DNA of 64,000 nt. Source: Nomia melanderi. Lineage: Eukaryota > Arthropoda > Insecta > Hymenoptera > Halictidae. Positions 63,610 to 64,000 of the stretch are shown here, in pieces. The stretch spans positions 186,001 to 250,000 of the forward strand of contig NW_027475143.1 of assembly GCF_051020985.1 (NCBI RefSeq), read 5' to 3'. Every line of letters begins with the position of its first letter. Position 1 is the stretch's first letter. The position numbers and the translations under genes were made by a program. The notes beneath the pieces are model-generated. The model searched no databases and was not told the origin of the DNA. It worked only from the letters and a program-made list of their open reading frames with translations.

Positions 63610-64000
63610 GGTGCTATTACAGATAGCGCAATAAATCAAAGTGCACTGTCTGTAGGAGGCCCTGGCGCATGAATCTGGGCAGCGGGAACGACCTCGGACC
63701 ACCAGGGGCCGAGAAAACCGCCGTCTAACGGGGCCGGACACTCAGGCTCAGGGGAAAATCCAATATATATCTGGCGATATCTCGGGTGCTATTAGAGATA
63801 GCGCAATAAATCAAAGGGCATTGTCTGTAGGAGGCCCTGGCGCATGAATCTGGGCAGCGGGAACGACCTCGGACCACCACGGGCCGAGAAAACCAGCGTC
63901 TCATGGGGCCGGACACTAAGGGTCACGGAAAAATCCAATATATATCTGGTGATATCTCGGGTGCTATTACAGATAGCGCAATAAATCAAAGTGCATTGTC

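Larger units (their letters stand above)
1..64000 (+). repeat. 175-bp tandem satellite array (entire window)
   Basis: The same 175-bp unit recurs head to tail from the first base to the last. The window opens at monomer position 86 and closes at position 50, when position 1 is the G of GATATC. This gives 365 complete monomers plus partial ones at each edge. Phase drifts by only -15 bp over the window, so length changes are almost all single-base indels. No inversion, foreign insertion or unique stretch was found. GC of the working consensus is about 53%. Known centromeric satellites in animals and plants commonly have monomers of about 150-180 bp, so a centromeric or pericentromeric location is a reasonable inference, but nothing in the sequence proves kinetochore binding. 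I do not recognise the family, and the species is unknown. Confidence 0.98.
52618..64000 (+). repeat. Right-end mosaic rich in V1 monomers
   Basis: About 65 monomers with no single regular HOR but many shared blocks. These include 55060-55671 with 57160-57771 (2,100 bp), 56463-57227 with 59965-60729 (3,502 bp), 52965-53490 with 56289-56814 (3,324 bp), and 54365-54720 with 58741-59100 (4,376 bp). Six V1 monomers fall here. One monomer near 58338 has an extra TA in the AT run. No gene or non-satellite DNA is seen. Confidence 0.85.

Noticed and set aside
1..64000. CRISPR array
   Set aside because: The repeats are contiguous 175-bp units without spacers, and no cas gene is present.
1..64000. CENP-B box (pattern TTCG, four bases, A, two bases, CGGG)
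   Set aside because: Checked by eye around the CGGG sites in the canonical monomer on both strands, and around TTCGG in V1 and V2. The required A and CGGG spacing is not met. A full pattern search of all monomers is still needed, because a rare variant could match.
1..64000. Ribosomal RNA, 5S, tRNA or snRNA gene repeats
   Set aside because: Nothing in the monomer resembles a 5S or tRNA internal promoter or a conserved rRNA segment as far as I can tell by eye, and the 175-bp unit leaves no gene-plus-spacer layout.
1..64000. Primate alpha satellite or another named centromeric family
   Set aside because: The length is similar (175 versus 171 bp) but the sequence is not one I recognise, and it is far more GC- and CpG-rich. 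I therefore name no family or species.
1..64000. Telomeric repeats or a subtelomeric junction
   Set aside because: No TTAGGG-type tandem tract is present; isolated TTAGGG strings come from single-base variants of the CTCAGGG motif in the monomer.

Overview
The whole 64-kb window is one uninterrupted head-to-tail satellite DNA array with a 175-bp monomer. I count 365 complete monomers, plus a 90-bp partial at the left edge and a 50-bp partial at the right edge. All copies lie in the same orientation, and their phase drifts by only -15 bp over the window. I see no protein-coding gene, RNA gene, transposon, inversion or unique DNA. The array runs off both ends. This is the layout of centromeric or pericentromeric heterochromatin in a multicellular eukaryote, because monomer length is close to nucleosome-plus-linker size and there are layered higher-order repeats (HORs). 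I do not recognise the satellite family and cannot name the species. The by-eye consensus is about 53% GC with 8 CpGs per monomer. An EcoRV site (GATATC) occurs in nearly every monomer and is used here as position 1.

Each monomer has a GC-rich half (positions 55-150) and an AT-rich half. It carries two short dyad symmetries: one at 93-113 (arms CTCGGACC and GGGCCGAG, loop ACCAG) and one across the monomer joint (ATATC, loop TGGT, GATAT). Five linked sites at positions 20, 36, 44, 48 and 53 split most monomers into two haplotypes (A and B), with a rarer third (C).

Three domains can be seen. Left (1-14.3 kb): a 4-mer duplication, a dimer duplication, shuffled blocks, then a 15-mer HOR (2,625 bp, about 2.6 copies) in which I found no difference between copies. 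Middle (14.3-45.6 kb): a 27-mer unit of about 4.72 kb, an 8-mer duplication (1,399 bp), an 11-mer HOR (1,923 bp, 2.2 copies) and a 40-monomer (7.0 kb) tandem duplication. All are built around a cassette seen eight times. Right (45.6-64 kb): a different set of diagnostic variants, a 3.5-3.7 kb duplication, a 4-mer duplication and a mosaic enriched in a divergent monomer class (V1).

The units work as a record of recombination rather than as genes. Rare variants recur at exact multiples of about 175 bp. Eight places show copies differing by exactly one or two whole monomers, with crossover intervals narrowed to 6-35 bp. The most notable observations are these in-register junctions, the nested HOR structure, and the V1/V2 monomers, in which 46-67 bp beginning at one fixed point beside the 93-113 dyad is replaced by sequence only about 63% identical to the rest.
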